Made by a program: the position numbers and the translations under genes. A stretch of DNA of 64,000 bases from Symsagittifera roscoffensis (Eukaryota; Xenacoelomorpha; Acoela; Convolutidae). Location: NCBI RefSeq assembly GCF_963678635.1, contig NW_026971268.1:25773-89772 (forward strand), written 5' to 3'. The notes under the pieces were generated by a model. That model was not told the DNA's origin and did not search any database. It saw nothing but the letters and a program-made list of their open reading frames with translations. This document shows positions 15,788-29,200 of this stretch, piece by piece. The first letter of the stretch is position 1, and the number at the start of each line of letters is the position of its first letter.

Positions 15788-17274
15788 TTACAAATAAGTG
15801 GGTTGTTAGTTAGATGGATCATGATTGGTTAATATTAAATACTTTACAGTGGTAAAATATCTAATTTATCCAATCATAAAATGTAGTTTAGATCAGGTTC
15901 CACTGATGCAAGAGCAGTCTTGCACAGTATAAATTTTTCTGCAATGATTGGTAATTTTGATAGCTAAAACCGGTCTGTATACGCTGGTCTGACCACCCCA
16001 AGTTAGACTAATTAGCAATTTGAAATAAGTTGCAATTGAGAGGAGTATCTGCACTCCAGAAAAAGGCCACCTACTCAGCAAGCCCGAAACTGACTGCCGG
16101 GTTTATTTGATAGTGGGTTCAAAACAATTATTAAGTTAACTTGGTGAAAGCAGCAACTAAATTTGTTAGTAGTAGAAGCAAATCCTGGCGCGCCCATAGT
16201 TTTTCCAAAGATAAGTCAAACCTTCTATATGCCACATTGATTATTTTATAGACATGAACGCTTACTCGTATATCAAAAAAAGTTACATGAAGTTGAACCA
16301 AAGCATTATAACCAACCAGCCATTTCGATCGTCAACTTACAAGAAAAAGTAATTCGCGAAAACATTTGATGGAACTTTTTCACTTTTACAGTTTCTAAAC
16401 CTAATAAAAAGATTCAGAAATAAAATCACAGAGGCAGAGGTGGTTCTTGGATTTTCTATAGGCAGGGATTGTTGATGATCAAAGAGAGTTTCTGAAGTCT
16501 CCCAACAAACTGTAAGGACCGAATTGAGCCAGTATTGTGTATTAAATGATGAAAACAAACCGAGGAGCACTTGGCAGAAATTTTGTTTGGCGGGAAATGA
16601 AGATCATAAAACAATACCAAAAGTTTGGGTGAGCTTCCAACACCAACTCAGCTACCATTAAGCCCGTGTCCCTTCACTGCGGTTCGGAAATTTGATATTG
16701 GTAAAAGAAACTCTATTTTGTGTTTTCTTCTGTGAACCATTTATGCGCTTCTATGGAAACTTGTTTCCAAAATATTTTTCATCATTTATGCTTTTCTGCT
16801 TTTAAGTTTTAATTAATTGAATTTATTCAACACTTTAATCAATCTTGCCTTTATTCTGCAAATGTATTCTGAAAAGATAATTATCTATTAAATATATAGT
16901 TTACATGAAAACAAAACCGCTCATATCTGTTCGAAGTGCTAGATGTTCCCACTGCTTATTAGGGTATAGAAAAAAACTAACAAACATAATCTAAACTTCG
17001 AAATATTACAAATTATAAACAAATTTAATTTTTTTTTCTAAGAAAAAAATCATCTTTTACGCTATGTTAAGAATAAAGTGATGAAGGTATGCCATCACCC
17101 TTTTAAACGTCCAACTAGCTTGCTTCAACAATTTTCTCAGCCGGACAATTCGCCGCTTTAGCACAAGGTATATCTCTCGTGAATTCTTCCAAATTAGCTA
17201 AATAACTTCACAAATCGGATTGCGTTCTGTGCGTTTACTTTTGATTTGTTTTTTTTTATTGTGAGTGAGTGAGA

Positions 17275-17324
17275 GCGATCACTTATAAATCATAACTAAT
17301 TGCGATCACTTATAAATCATAACT
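17275..17324. repeat. 23-bp perfect direct repeat
   Basis: GCGATCACTTATAAATCATAACT occurs at 17,275-17,297 and 17,302-17,324, just after a GTGAGTGAGTGAGA stretch. It is kept in every array copy. Confidence 0.75.
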
Positions 17325-19933
17325 GTAAGTTGTTCCTGTCTAAAAACTACAACTACTGAAATTTGGCATTGGGCTGGTGATGGGAATTAAAAAAGATTAA
17401 TAGCATCCCTAATAGAAAAAAATTGGATCAATTATTTGTCTAGAAAACCAAATTAAATCGATTTAGATGAGATTTTCCAATTCACTAAAATCCATCCAAA
17501 TCTCACTAAAATCCGTTTAAGTCCATTTCCTTAAAAAGACCGACGAGCAGATCAATTTTATTGTCTAAAATTTGTTTCAAATCATTAAGCAGGAATCTAT
17601 ATAACAAATCAAGTAAATGTTCAATATAAATCAGATTTCGAGTTCGAAAACATGCAAATAAATTGTAGAAAATCATCAATGTAAATAAGATTTTAACTAA
17701 AAAGCTAATGTAACGAATGAAAAAATTGCTCGATAAAAATCAGTTTTGAGCTCACAAATGTTCTATAAAATTCTGGAAAAAGATAAATTTAGGCCAAATT
17801 TTGGGCAAAATACTATCTAACATACTAGAAAGTATTCGATATAAGCAAATGGCAACTTAAGTTATTCCAGTTTGAATTGAAACTTGAATTTTTATTTTGT
17901 TTTTGGTCTTTAATTTTCTACCAGGTGCTATGGCTGTAGAATTAAAAATGATCGGCAATGAATAAATGCAACACAAACACAAAACTGAAATTGGAAAATT
18001 TGCCAAAATAAATTTGATTTAAATCGAATTGAACCCGTTTTTAAGCAAAGATTCCCTCTGAAACAAAAACAACTTTACCTTAGAAAAAATGGATTTCAGT
18101 CGATTTAAAATCAATTTGGATCAATTTGGTTTAGCTGGGACTTAATATCAATTTAAATCGATTTTCAAGTGATTTAAATCTATTTTTCTATTTTTTAATC
18201 AGTCTTCATACTTTTTTCAGGCTAAAATAGATCTCAATATATTTTTGTCAGTGCGGGAACCCATCTGAACTGTGTTCAATCAATTTCTATGAATGCAAAA
18301 AAAGTTTGCTACGTTTTTGAGGTGTTTTGTTACACTAAATGCAAGCAAGGATTCTGATAAAAAAAAGTATTTTAGAATGCTTGAAATTTATGTGCACAAT
18401 TTTGAAAACCGGTTTTAATGGCTATCAGTTAAAACAAAAAAGTGTTTTGTGCAAACTTTATGCAAACTCAAGCAGTAATATTTGGACCTTTTTTTTGAAG
18501 GAAAAAAACTAGAAGGCTGGAAAACCAAATTGTGCAAAATCAACATCTCAAACCTTGTTCAAAGCTAATTGCTCTCTGATTGCATTAAGCAGTTCCGGGA
18601 TTAGATGATTGGAGTTTGTTGTCCAATGTATTTAACAAAAGATCACTGATCGATCGAACAATGACGGCTGAAAAAATTAATGTGCAAATCAGAGCTTTTG
18701 TCTTAATTGAACTTACAACATTGATACTTTTGAAGTTTCTGACATTTTTTTGAAAACATAATTGTGATCCCAATTGGTTGTTCATCAATATATTCAAATT
18801 TGGCAATCCACAAAACTAATGACATTTAACGGTGTCGGTATCAATTTTTGAATTACAATCGTCAAAATTTTCTTTTTTCGAATCAAGTGACTGACAAAGC
18901 AGTTTTTTTGGTACAAATTGGTTTCAGCACAATCCTCTCCGATGCTATTTAAGTATTTTTTGCGCATTTAAGATAATGTAAGTTTTACTTTAGTTCTCAT
19001 ATGTCAGAACTGTTATGTTGCTCTCGCAACTCTCAATGACAAAAAAATGTTATTATTTACACAAATTTAACGAAGGAAGAGAACTTATTTTGATAACAAA
19101 CAATAACTTTAAATCATGGAAAACAGAAGTTTAAATAATGGAATCAATGTTTTTCCGACTATTTTTTGAAAAAAAAATTCAATTTTATTTTCAAATACTT
19201 TTTCTACGCCTTTTTCAAAATTTCTTCAAAGTTCACAACTTTGCAAAAAATTTAACAAAGTTCCGTACACTTGTTTCTTGAAACTGTTTTTTCTGAAACA
19301 CAACCAAGCAAAATTGGATTATGTTTAATTGAATCAAAGGTGAGGCCAGCTGTGACTTTTTTCTTAAAATTCAGCTTGGTTCAATATCGAGCATCCAAGG
19401 TTTTTCGAAATGATGAAAAAACCAATAGCTTTTTTTGTTTTTCAACTTTTCACAAAAGTAGAAATTTGCAAGCAAAGTGCTATGAGCATCAGAGTAAAGC
19501 AGAAAACGGTTAAATTTGGATTTTTTCATTGTAATGGAAATAAGTTTTGCATGATTTTTAGGATTCACGTACATTCACAACCGTTTCGACTTGAAAAGGG
19601 TTATTCTAGCAATTTTTTCAACTAAATATATGAAATTTGATTGCCATGTTTGTTCTTGTTTTGGTCTTCAAGATTGTAGTAAGCTGTTTTGGTAGCCCTT
19701 GTTTGAACGTACGTACAGGTTTTGCGCACTCTGTAAAAAAACGAACACAGCAAAAAAGACGTGCCTGCAGATCTTTGATGCTCTAAGCTCCTCATCTGTC
19801 CAGCAAAACTACGCTGATAGCTACTCAGCTACTATTATGTACATATTTTGTACTGTTCATTGGTTGTCGAGGCTGTTCAAGTCAACTCTTGCATCTAATC
19901 TGAGACAATTTGAAAACGACTTAAAAACATTGG

Positions 19934-19984
19934 ACCAAGTTAACATCCCCCCAAAGTCGTTTTTTGGGAGGATGTTAACTTGGT
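19934..19984. repeat. Hairpin with 22-bp stem, one mismatch, 7-nt loop
   Basis: The left arm begins ACCAAGTTAACATCC and the right arm ends GGATGTTAACTTGGT, with C-rich/G-rich inner parts. The motif TTAACTTGGT recurs at about 20,064 and 16,135. Copies at 30,436, 41,697, 52,199 and 63,470. It could be a fold-back (MITE-like) remnant. Confidence 0.8.
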
Positions 19985-20083
19985 TCTGAGTTAGTAAGTT
20001 CAAAAAGAAAAAAGCGTTTTACATGCAGCATTTTTAATTTGAAAGAACGCTGGGATAGAAGATCTTAACTTGGTCTATTTAAG

Positions 20084-20086
<3 letters not shown>

Positions 20087-20138
<52 letters not shown>
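20087..20138. repeat. (AT)26 microsatellite
   Basis: 52 nt of pure AT repeat after AAGGGG. Copy 3 has the same length, while copies 2, 4 and 5 have 35, 37 and 36 repeats. Confidence 0.95.
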
Positions 20139-20141
<3 letters not shown>

Positions 20142-21690
20142 TTTGGCGAAAGTTTGATAATATTTCAAGTCAATGTAACAAAAGTAATATTTTGAGGATC
20201 AAAAACTTCACTATCAACAAATTTCAAATGGTTGATAAATTTTTCCATTCGTTATCTTTCATAAATTGACAATTCTTGTATATTTATATGCGAACTTGAC
20301 CATGAATAACACTCAAACAGTTTTTGTTTAATTGCTCCAATTTGTTTCAAAATAATCAATCATAAATTCAACCGGTGGTTGACCATAATCAATAATATCT
20401 TCGGCTCCCTCCACCTCAAACGAGCATCAGTTTAATGGTACAACGAGTATGTTTACAGGGTTATTGATGACGATCAAGTGAAAAATATGTTTGTCAAAGC
20501 TTAATTAGTCCGCTTGTCATTCTTCAAAACAATTGATTAATGTGAACCGTAAATCTACTGGTAAAATTAACGGGTGAAAGGAAGGAAAAAGAGCCCTACA
20601 TTTACTAAATATAACTTCATAGTACTCGATTTCTTTTTTTTTGCAAATTAATTCCTTATCGCTTGTTTTTTTCCCAAATTTTGTTTGAAAAAATATACGC
20701 CTCAAGAAGGAAGGTTCGTTGTCAAAATGAAATGAGAATTGAGAAAGCAATGAGAAATAAAGATAAAATTTGGCCCATGTGAACAATCTTTCCTGAATCG
20801 ACCATGTGAGCAATCTCCCGCCTAAAATTAAATGGCAAATTCAAGCAGAACAAATGATATCAGTCTCTTGGGCCAGATAGTTTCGTGCTCTCACGATAAT
20901 TTTTCGCTAAAATTTTTGTGATTAATACGTAAAGTTCTAAATGATCACTAATAGCTATTTGTCAACTTTTACCTAAATGAAGCGCCCAACAAAACTAAAC
21001 AAACTGAAGCCCTTTAATTCAAATTGGTTAACATATACTAATGGTGTAAATGTACATGAGCAAAAATAAAGGTGCCTTGAAAAAATTTTGAAATGTCTTT
21101 CTCAAAATATTTCAAGACAAACTTCAAGATTTATTAGCAATTAGCAACAAGTAAAAATAATTGTTGAAATGTCTATTTGATTATTTCAAATGAGTCAATT
21201 TCTTTAAAAGAAATCAGACTGCTTTTCTGAAAAACCAATTTAATTCTCTGAAATGTTATTGAAAAAGGTCATCATTTCTGAAAGTCCTTTATAGATCAAA
21301 TGCTTGATTGATTTGCGATTCTTCCATCATTGGTTTCAAAGCTGGTTGACAGCCTGTTTTGCAACAAAATTTGAGGTAAAGATTTTTCCCTGGAACTTTA
21401 CAAAAACATTAGAAACAATATAAGTTGTAAGAGATTTAATAAAATGGATGGAAATGTATCAAGTTTTTTCGAAGTGACTTACTGAAAAAAATCTTTAAAA
21501 AAATATTTAAAATTTTCAGCTAAAACTGTTTTCTTTACATAACGAAACATGGTACATCATTTCTAGTTTTTTGGATTTTATTTTTTATTCATGCACAAAA
21601 AGCCCTTGTTTCAATTTTACCGGTTATTTTATGGATAACTTGAGGCTATATTTCATTAAAATAACCAGCAGATCAGACCAAAAAATTATA

Positions 21691-22545
21691 TTACAAATAT
21701 TTCGACAGAAGGCGACACAAGAACCGCAATTTGAGTAGACAAAACGGACTAAAATTTTGATAATTACACCATTTTTTGAAAGATGGTTTGCCTTTAAAGT
21801 TTGGGTGTTTTTCATAAATATTGAGTATTTCAGTGATTTTTTCAACGAGGTCTGTATCTGATTCCTGTATATTGTTGATGTTTGTGGTATTTGTTTCAAT
21901 TCGGTTAACATATTGTAATTTCAGATTTTCTGTTTCTTCAAGTTTCATTGTGATTTCCGCTTGCTCTAGTTTGTCTACTAGTTTTCGAAAATCTAAATCG
22001 GGCTCTCGAATTGAGGAGGGATGGGATGCTCTCTTTTTTATTGCTATTTTCCTTAATTGAGGTGTTAAGGTCATCATTAAGATTTCTGTCATCTTTGTGT
22101 TTTTATAGTCGTGTGTATTTAATGAATATGCTTTTCGAACTAGTGTTTCGATACGTACTGCTAATTGTTTGATGGTTTCATTTGGTAATCTGCGAATTTC
22201 ATTACATAAAACACTTTGTTGTTGTTTGTTTCTTTCGGAGTCAAACATTTTTGAAAATTCTTGTGTAAATCTTTTCCAATTTGATTTTATTTCTATAGGC
22301 AATACTGAAAACCATTTTTGGGCTGCGCCGTCTAAGGTTGTCTGTATCAACGCTGTTCGTCGATGTATCCAGTTTTGATGTAGTGGCGTATTAATTGGTT
22401 CAGGTCCTATATTTAAAATTAAATTTGCTGTTACTGCATTTAAATAATCTTCTACAGAATATTCAGGGTCTGTTCCTGTGAATACCATTAATGGTTTGTT
22501 TGATGTTATTGATGATCCACCCATAAGGTATGGATTCATTATCAT
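21691..22545 (-). pseudogene. gag: gag fragment fused to array tail (A1)
   Basis: The first 261 or so codons match the gag start, including capsid-like motifs. The frame leaves Gag inside the CCHC knuckle, after its first Cys (WCNY), and continues for about 24 codons of unrelated tail sequence to a stop. It lacks nucleocapsid, protease and pol. If made, it would be a capsid-only Gag with a changed C-terminus (LKLRFLCRLLSKYL); expression is unknown. Confidence 0.8.
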
Positions 22546-22551
22546 TTGTAA

Positions 22552-22983
22552 TTATTCTGCTGCATTTGGCATTTGTGAAAAATTCGAAAGTTGATTTTTT
22601 GTTATTTCGTGTTGTTGAAGGTAATATGGAAGTGGTATTTCATTTTGCATTTGTGTTGGTTGATACGAGTATGTAATCATTGGGTTTTGTGGCTGAATTG
22701 GTTGAAAAGATTGTGTATTAATTGGGTTTTGCATTTGCATTGGTTGTTGATTTTGTGTATCTGTTGGGTGTGGAGAAAAAAATCTATGATATGTATACGG
22801 TTTTTGCACTCCTTGTCTACGATATTCTTGAGTATATGGTGCAAATATATCTGGTTGTAAATAATCATCATCAGAGGATAGGTAATCCGTTTGATGAGGT
22901 GCTTGTTTTTTTATTTTTATTCTGTTGAAAGAATGGGTAATTTTCACTACGATCCTGTGGAGGATGTGAATTAGTTTGAAAAT
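22552..22983 (-). pseudogene. ORF2 copy (A1)
   Basis: Same AUG-less frame as 12,050-12,481, with the same terminal TAA before the gag ATG. Confidence 0.5.
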
Positions 22984-23028
22984 TTACTGAATTGGTTGTT
23001 GCCATTGGGTTATCCCAATATCGAGATC

Positions 23029-24300
23029 TTATCTGATTATGATTTTTTTTTGGGGGGGATAGTTTGTTTTTGATGAATGTGTGTAATTATAATTGTGTTC
23101 CGCAAAATTGTTTCTTGTGAACGTTCTGCGTGTTTTTGACGGTATTGTCATGGGTCTATATGTTTGATAATCCCTTTGTGAATATTTTGGAGCAACCGAA
23201 GGTTTAACGGTTGATTGTAAGGTTACCTGTGCTAGTGAAGTGTTTGTATTTCTTGGTGTTGTTAAATTTGGACGTATTGGTGAAATACTTTGTTGTGTAG
23301 TTGTTGTTGTTTGAACAATTTCTTCATTTATGAAGTGTGATGGTGTCTGAATATCTTGTTGAGTGAGGTTCCTAGTTCCATTAAGGTTTTCACTGTGTAT
23401 GACGGTCGAATTTAAACTGTTATTTTGCGTATCGGGTAAAAATGTATTGTAGTTTAATGGTGTTGCATCAATGGATAATGGTATTACTCTTACATAATCT
23501 CTTGTATAAGATATTGTACTTATTGCTTGACTTGCAATTGATTGTGGGATATTTATAAATGCATAATGAGACCATTCGGGGTCCCAAACGTAGTCTGACT
23601 GTTCTGTGATGGCGGTATCATCGTTTGAATTTTGAGGTCTGAAATTTTTTCTAGCTTGTGAAATTAAATCTATATTATGTGTGAAATAATCTATTATAAA
23701 CCATGCCAAAATTTTTTCTAAGTCATGTTTTGTATGTTGTGAAACATCATCTTTAGTAAAATTTTCTTTAATTGTATGTAGAAAAGTTGAAAATAGTGTG
23801 ATTTCATGTCGTACCCTTATATGTTTAGATGTCTCTGTCGGTGAGACACTTGGGATTGGAATTTCGTTTTCTAATATTGAGATATAACTATATATTATGG
23901 CAAAAACTTCATTAGTGAATATGGAGTTTGCTCTTTGTGAGTTATGATATTGTATGCTTTTTATGTATTCTGAGAATACTTTTGAAAATTCTAAATCAAG
24001 GTCGTCTGTTTGAATTACATATTTGCGGTGTTTCGGGTTTGGTGAGCTGAATTCTATGGTGTAGATTCCGTATTGTTGTGTCAAATTACATATATCTTTC
24101 AGATAGTGATCAATAATTTGTCTTTTGATCTTTACATCTGGGAACTCTGCTTTACATGGGCTGATTCCGGGTTCAAATAAATTTAGTAGTAAATTCTTGC
24201 AAAGTATATGCTGTCCTCTATCATTGGGTGCATCTACGAGGAAGGGGAAGTTATCGTCATCATCTGGACTATCTTCACTTGGAGTGTGTGTTTGGCTCAT
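23029..24300 (-). pseudogene. ORF A copy, 423 codons (A1)
   Basis: Matches 12,535-13,797 apart from K195E, a silent change and one extra A in the 3' A-run (C7A9). The extra A changes the end from KKS to KKIIIR. Upstream of a gag fragment, so not part of a functional element. Confidence 0.65.
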
Positions 24301-24679
24301 TTTTTTGTTTAATGACTGATAATAGGTAATTATCGATGTGTCTAATTGGTTGATTCCAGTTATATAAGTGTACTGGTTTGTGTTTATATTGCTTTTTTAT
24401 TCGTCTTTTTCCTCTTTTTGATGAATTCGAAGTTGTTTCTGAGTCGGAAAAATATAATTGATCGTGAATGGGGCAATTTTTATCTATAGATTCTTTTAAT
24501 TTATAAAGTTCGTCTAAATTGCTGGCTTCTGATTCTGAAAATGCGTTTCTATTTTTGGAAAATCTTTTTCGTGTTATTTGTCTTTGTTTGTTTATTATTT
24601 TTCTTTTTAGTGTTTGTCGTTTTGTTCTAATATATCCAACTGTTTGTAATGAGGTGTGATTACAAGGTCGTATTTTTTG
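24275..24679 (-). pseudogene. 134-codon AUG-less frame copy (A1)
   Basis: Equivalent of 13,772-14,176, with the basic clusters retained. Confidence 0.3.
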
Positions 24680-25674
24680 TTATCTATTTCACAGTTGTGT
24701 AAAACGATGGTTTGTTTGTTTCCTAGATTTTTAAATGACATAAGGTTTAGGATGACGGATGCAAAAAGTTGTTAGATGATTTCTATTTTCTTAAATTGTT
24801 AGTCCTTACGATTTTTTGGTTAGCTTAACCTGGGTCTATTTGTTCAGGGTTGGAGAGAAAAGTATATCGATTCCGAAGAATGATTTTTACTTTCTCGTGG
24901 CTAGTATAAGTTAAGGTGTTAACTTACTTAATCTTACTTAAGGGTAGTGATTGTGTTCAAGGGTTGGAGAATAGTAAATCGATCCACAAGGTTCAGGTAT
25001 AATTAGAACGCGAGTAGTTCGTTAGATACTATTTTAAACTTACTAAGTCTAAGATTTATCCTGGGTCTGGTAAGAGGAGGGTTCAAGTGAAGGATGAATA
25101 ACCGAAGTTCTTCACTGTTTATCCTAATTTGAATGATTAGTTTTGATCAAAAATTTCTATTAGTCTTGGGTTTTTTGAAAGGGTTGGATAGTGAATCGAC
25201 GTTTGAGGTCGTTAGACACTAGCTAAGTGGGTGGGGGAGAACAAAATTGTTCTTTTTGATCCAAGGATAGGCCTTGATGATCAATTTTTTTTAAAATTTA
25301 ATTAAATAGAAAATGAATTAAGATCCAAGGATAAGCCTTGATGATCTGATTTTTAAAATTAAGTGAATTTAAGTTTAAAATGGTTTAAATTTGTTTAAGA
25401 AAAAGATTTAGTTTTTTAAAGATATTAGTGAGCTTATGATTGCTGTTATGTTTTAGGTGATGAAGCTGGGACAATTGGATGATTTATGATTACTAACAGT
25501 TTATTGTCATGCTACTAATTTTTATTTTGATTTTCAATAAATATTTTCCAAACATGTTTTATATAATACTGCAGAATTTTAGGAAAACGATCTGAGATCT
25601 TTTTATCAATCGTTATTGTATATTAATAGTTTTGTTTAGCGCCTGAAATGATTATGAAGATTGACTTCAAGATT

Positions 25675-25908
25675 TTATGTTTGCAAATGAAAATCTAAAT
25701 TCATTGCTAATAAAATTCTAAATATAAAAGTTTGTGTTGGCTTTTGCCGTACTATCATATAACTATTTGGTAAGTTTCTACTTTGTCGTATGTCGTCTCT
25801 GGTTCGAGGTCTTCTTGCAATTCCGGGTAGTTCTGTTATCGTTCGGAATATTGGCACTGATCTATTGAGTCGTAGAGACATTTCGATTAAATTATCGTCG
25901 TATAACAT
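25675..25908 (-). CDS. 77-aa leader ORF copy (A1)
   Basis: Identical product to 15,172-15,405. Confidence 0.3.
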   Translation of the reverse strand: MLYDDNLIEMSLRLNRSVPIFRTITELPGIARRPRTRDDIRQSRNLPNSYMIVRQKPTQTFIFRILLAMNLDFHLQT

Positions 25909-26290
25909 TTTAAAAATGTTTTGTCTAAATTCTAATCTATTTTTGGTTAATTCTAAGCTATTAAGGTCTTGTTCGAGACTTATGATCGCACCAGATGAGT
26001 TATGACCGATGTGGGTAACTCATAGAGTAATTTCGGATAGGGTACACCGTCTGCTCGTCACGCTATCTTATTTTCGGCCGGATAGATTCGTGCAACTTCT
26101 TAGTCTAATACCGATCCTAATCTTACTCTTATACTATCTAGTCTCAGGTTGTTTAACTAGTCTCTGCTAGGCTCAATAGATCTAGGGTATACTGGTTTAT
26201 TGCGGCTGCTGAAGTTCCTTTGGAGAGGCAACTAAATTCTAAGTTAAATTCAAATCTCTCTGGTGCTGAAATTACAAGTAATTTCAGCAC

Positions 26291-29200
26291 TTACAAATAA
26301 GTGGGTTGTTAGTTAGATGGATCATGATTGGTTAATATTAAATACTTTACAGTGGTAAAATATCTAATTTATCCAATCATAAAATGTAGTTTAGATCAGG
26401 TTCCACTGATGCAAGAGCAGTCTTGCACAGTATAAATTTTTCTGCAATGATTGGTAATTTTGATAGCTAAAACCGGTCTGTATACGCTGGTCTGACCACC
26501 CCAAGTTAGACTAATTAGCAATTTGAAATAAGTTGCAATTGAGAGGAGTATCTGCACTCCAGAAAAAGGCCACCTACTCAGCAAGCCCGAAACTGACTGC
26601 CGGGTTTATTTGATAGTGGGTTCAAAACAATTATTAAGTTAACTTGGTGAAAGCAGCAACTAAATTTGTTAGTAGTAGAAGCAAATCCTGGCGCGCCCAT
26701 AGTTTTTCCAAAGATAAGTCAAACCTTCTATATGCCACATTGATTATTTTATAGACATGAACGCTTACTCGTATATCAAAAAAAGTTACATGAAGTTGAA
26801 CCAAAGCATTATAACCAACCAGCCATTTTGATCGTCAACTTACAAGAAAAAGTAATTCGCGAAAACATTTGATGGAACTTTTTCACTTTTACAGTTTCTA
26901 AACCTAATAAAAAGATTCAGAAATAAAATCACAGAGGCAGAGGTGGTTCTTGGATTTTCTATAGGCAGGGATTGTTGATGATCAAAGAGAGTTTCTGAAG
27001 TCTCCCAACAAACTGTAAGGACCGAATTGAGCCAGTATTGTGTATTAAATGATGAAAACAAACCGAGGAGCACTTGGCAGAAATTTTGTTTGGCGGGAAA
27101 TGAAGATCATAAAACAATACCAAAAGTTTGGGTGAGCTTCCAACACCAACTCAGCTACCATTAAGCCCGTGTCCCTTCACTGCGGTTCGGAAATTTGATA
27201 TTGGTAAAAGAAACTCTATTTTGTGTTTTCTTCTGTGAACCATTTATGCGCTTCTATGGAAACTTGTTTCCAAAATATTTTTCATCATTTATGCTTTTCT
27301 GCTTTTAAGTTTTAATTAATTGAATTTATTCAACACTTTAATCAATCTTGCCTTTATTCTGCAAATGTATTCTGAAAAGATAATTATCTATTAAATATAT
27401 AGTTTACATGAAAACAAAACCGCTCATATCTGTTCGAAGTGCTAGATGTTCCCACTGCTTATTAGGGTATAGAAAAAAACTAACAAACATAATCTAAACT
27501 TCGAAATATTACAAATTATAAACAAATTTAATTTTTTTTTCTAAGAAAAAAATCATCTTTTACGCTATGTTAAGAATAAAGTGATGAAGGTATGCCATCA
27601 CCCTTTTAAACGTCCAACTAGCTTGCTTCAACAATTTTCTCAGCCGGACAATTCGCCGCTTTAGCACAAGGTATATCTCTCGTGAATTCTTCCAAATTAG
27701 CTAAATAACTTCACAAATCGGATTGCGTTCTGTGCGTTTACTTTTGATTTGTTTTTTTTTATTGTGAGTGAGTGAGAGCGATCACTTATAAATCATAACT
27801 AATTGCGATCACTTATAAATCATAACTGTAAGTTGTTCCTGTCTGAAAACTACAACTACTGAAATTTGGCATTGGGCTGGTGATGGGAATTAAAAAAAAT
27901 TAATAGCATCTCTAATAGAAAAAAATTGGATCAATTATTTGTCTAGAAAACCAAATTAAATCGATTTAGATGAGATTTTCCAATTCACTAAAATCCATCC
28001 AAATCTCACTAAAATCCGTTTAAGTCCATTTCCTTAAAAAGACCGACGAGCAGATCAATTTTATTGTCTAAAATTTGTTTCAAATCATTAAGCAGGAATC
28101 TATATAACAAATCAAGTAAATGTTCAATATAAATCAGATTTCGAGTTCGAAAACATGCAAATAAATTGTAGAAAATCATCAATGTAAATAAGATTTTAAC
28201 TAAAAAGCTAATGTAACGAATGAAAAAATTGCTCGATAAAAATCAGTTTTGAGCTCACAAATGTTCTATAAAATTCTGGAAAAAGATAAATTTAGGCCAA
28301 ATTTTGGGCAAAATACTATCTAACATACTAGAAAGTATTCGATATAAGCAAATGGCAACTTAAGTTATTCCAGTTTGAATTGAAACTTGAATTTTTATTT
28401 TGTTTTTGGTCTTTAATTTTCTACCAGGTGCTATGGCTGTAGAATTAAAAATGATCGGCAATGAATAAATGCAACACAAACACAAAACTGAAATTGGAAC
28501 ATTTGCCAAAATAAATTTGATTTAAATCGAATTGAACCCGTTTTTAAGCAAAGATTCCCTCTGAAACAAAAACAACTTTACCTTAGAAAAAATGGATTTC
28601 AGTCGATTTAAAATCAATTTGGATCAATTTGGTTTAGCTGGGACTTAATATCAATTTAAATCGATTTTCAAGTGATTTAAATCTATTTTTCTATTTTTTA
28701 ATCAGTCTTCATACTTTTTTCATGCTAAAATAGATCTCAATATATTTTTGTCAGTGCGGGAACCCATCTGAACTGTGTTCAATCAATTTCTATGAATGCA
28801 AAAAAAGTTTGCTACGTTTTTGAGGAGTTTTGTTACACTAAATGCAAGCAAGGATTCTGATAAAAAAAAGTATTTTAGAATGCTTGAAATTTATGTGCAC
28901 AATTTTGAAAACCGGTTTTAATGGCTATCAGTTAAAACAAAAAAGTGTTTTGTGCAAACTTTATGCAAACTCAAGCAGTAATATTTGGACCTTTTTTTGA
29001 AGGAAAAAAACTAGAAGGCTGGAAAACCAAATTGTGCAAAATCAACATCTCAAACCTTGTTCAAAGCTAATTGCTCTCTGATTGCATTAAGCAGTTCCGG
29101 GATTAGATGATTGGAGTTTGTTGTCCAATGTATTTAACAAAAGATCACTGATCGATCGAACAATGACGGCTGAAAAAATTAATGTGCAAATCAGAGCTTT

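Larger units (their letters stand above)
15788..21760. repeat. Shared non-coding segment, copy 1
   Basis: About 6 kb of AT-rich DNA with no supportable gene; open frames here are under 100 codons. It recurs at 26,291, 37,551, 48,054 and 59,324 with well under 1% difference by eye. It contains a 23-bp direct repeat, several AAATCGATTTAAAT-like motifs (17.4-18.2 kb), a 22-bp-stem hairpin and an (AT)26 run. Copy 1 shares its diagnostic bases with copy 3. Whether it belongs to the element (for example an LTR) or to flanking host DNA cannot be told. Confidence 0.8.

Noticed and set aside
19699..19989. 96-codon plus-strand frame, identical in five copies
   Set aside because: It runs into the hairpin arm and lies in AT-rich repeat DNA. 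Identity reflects recent duplication, not selection. No domain.
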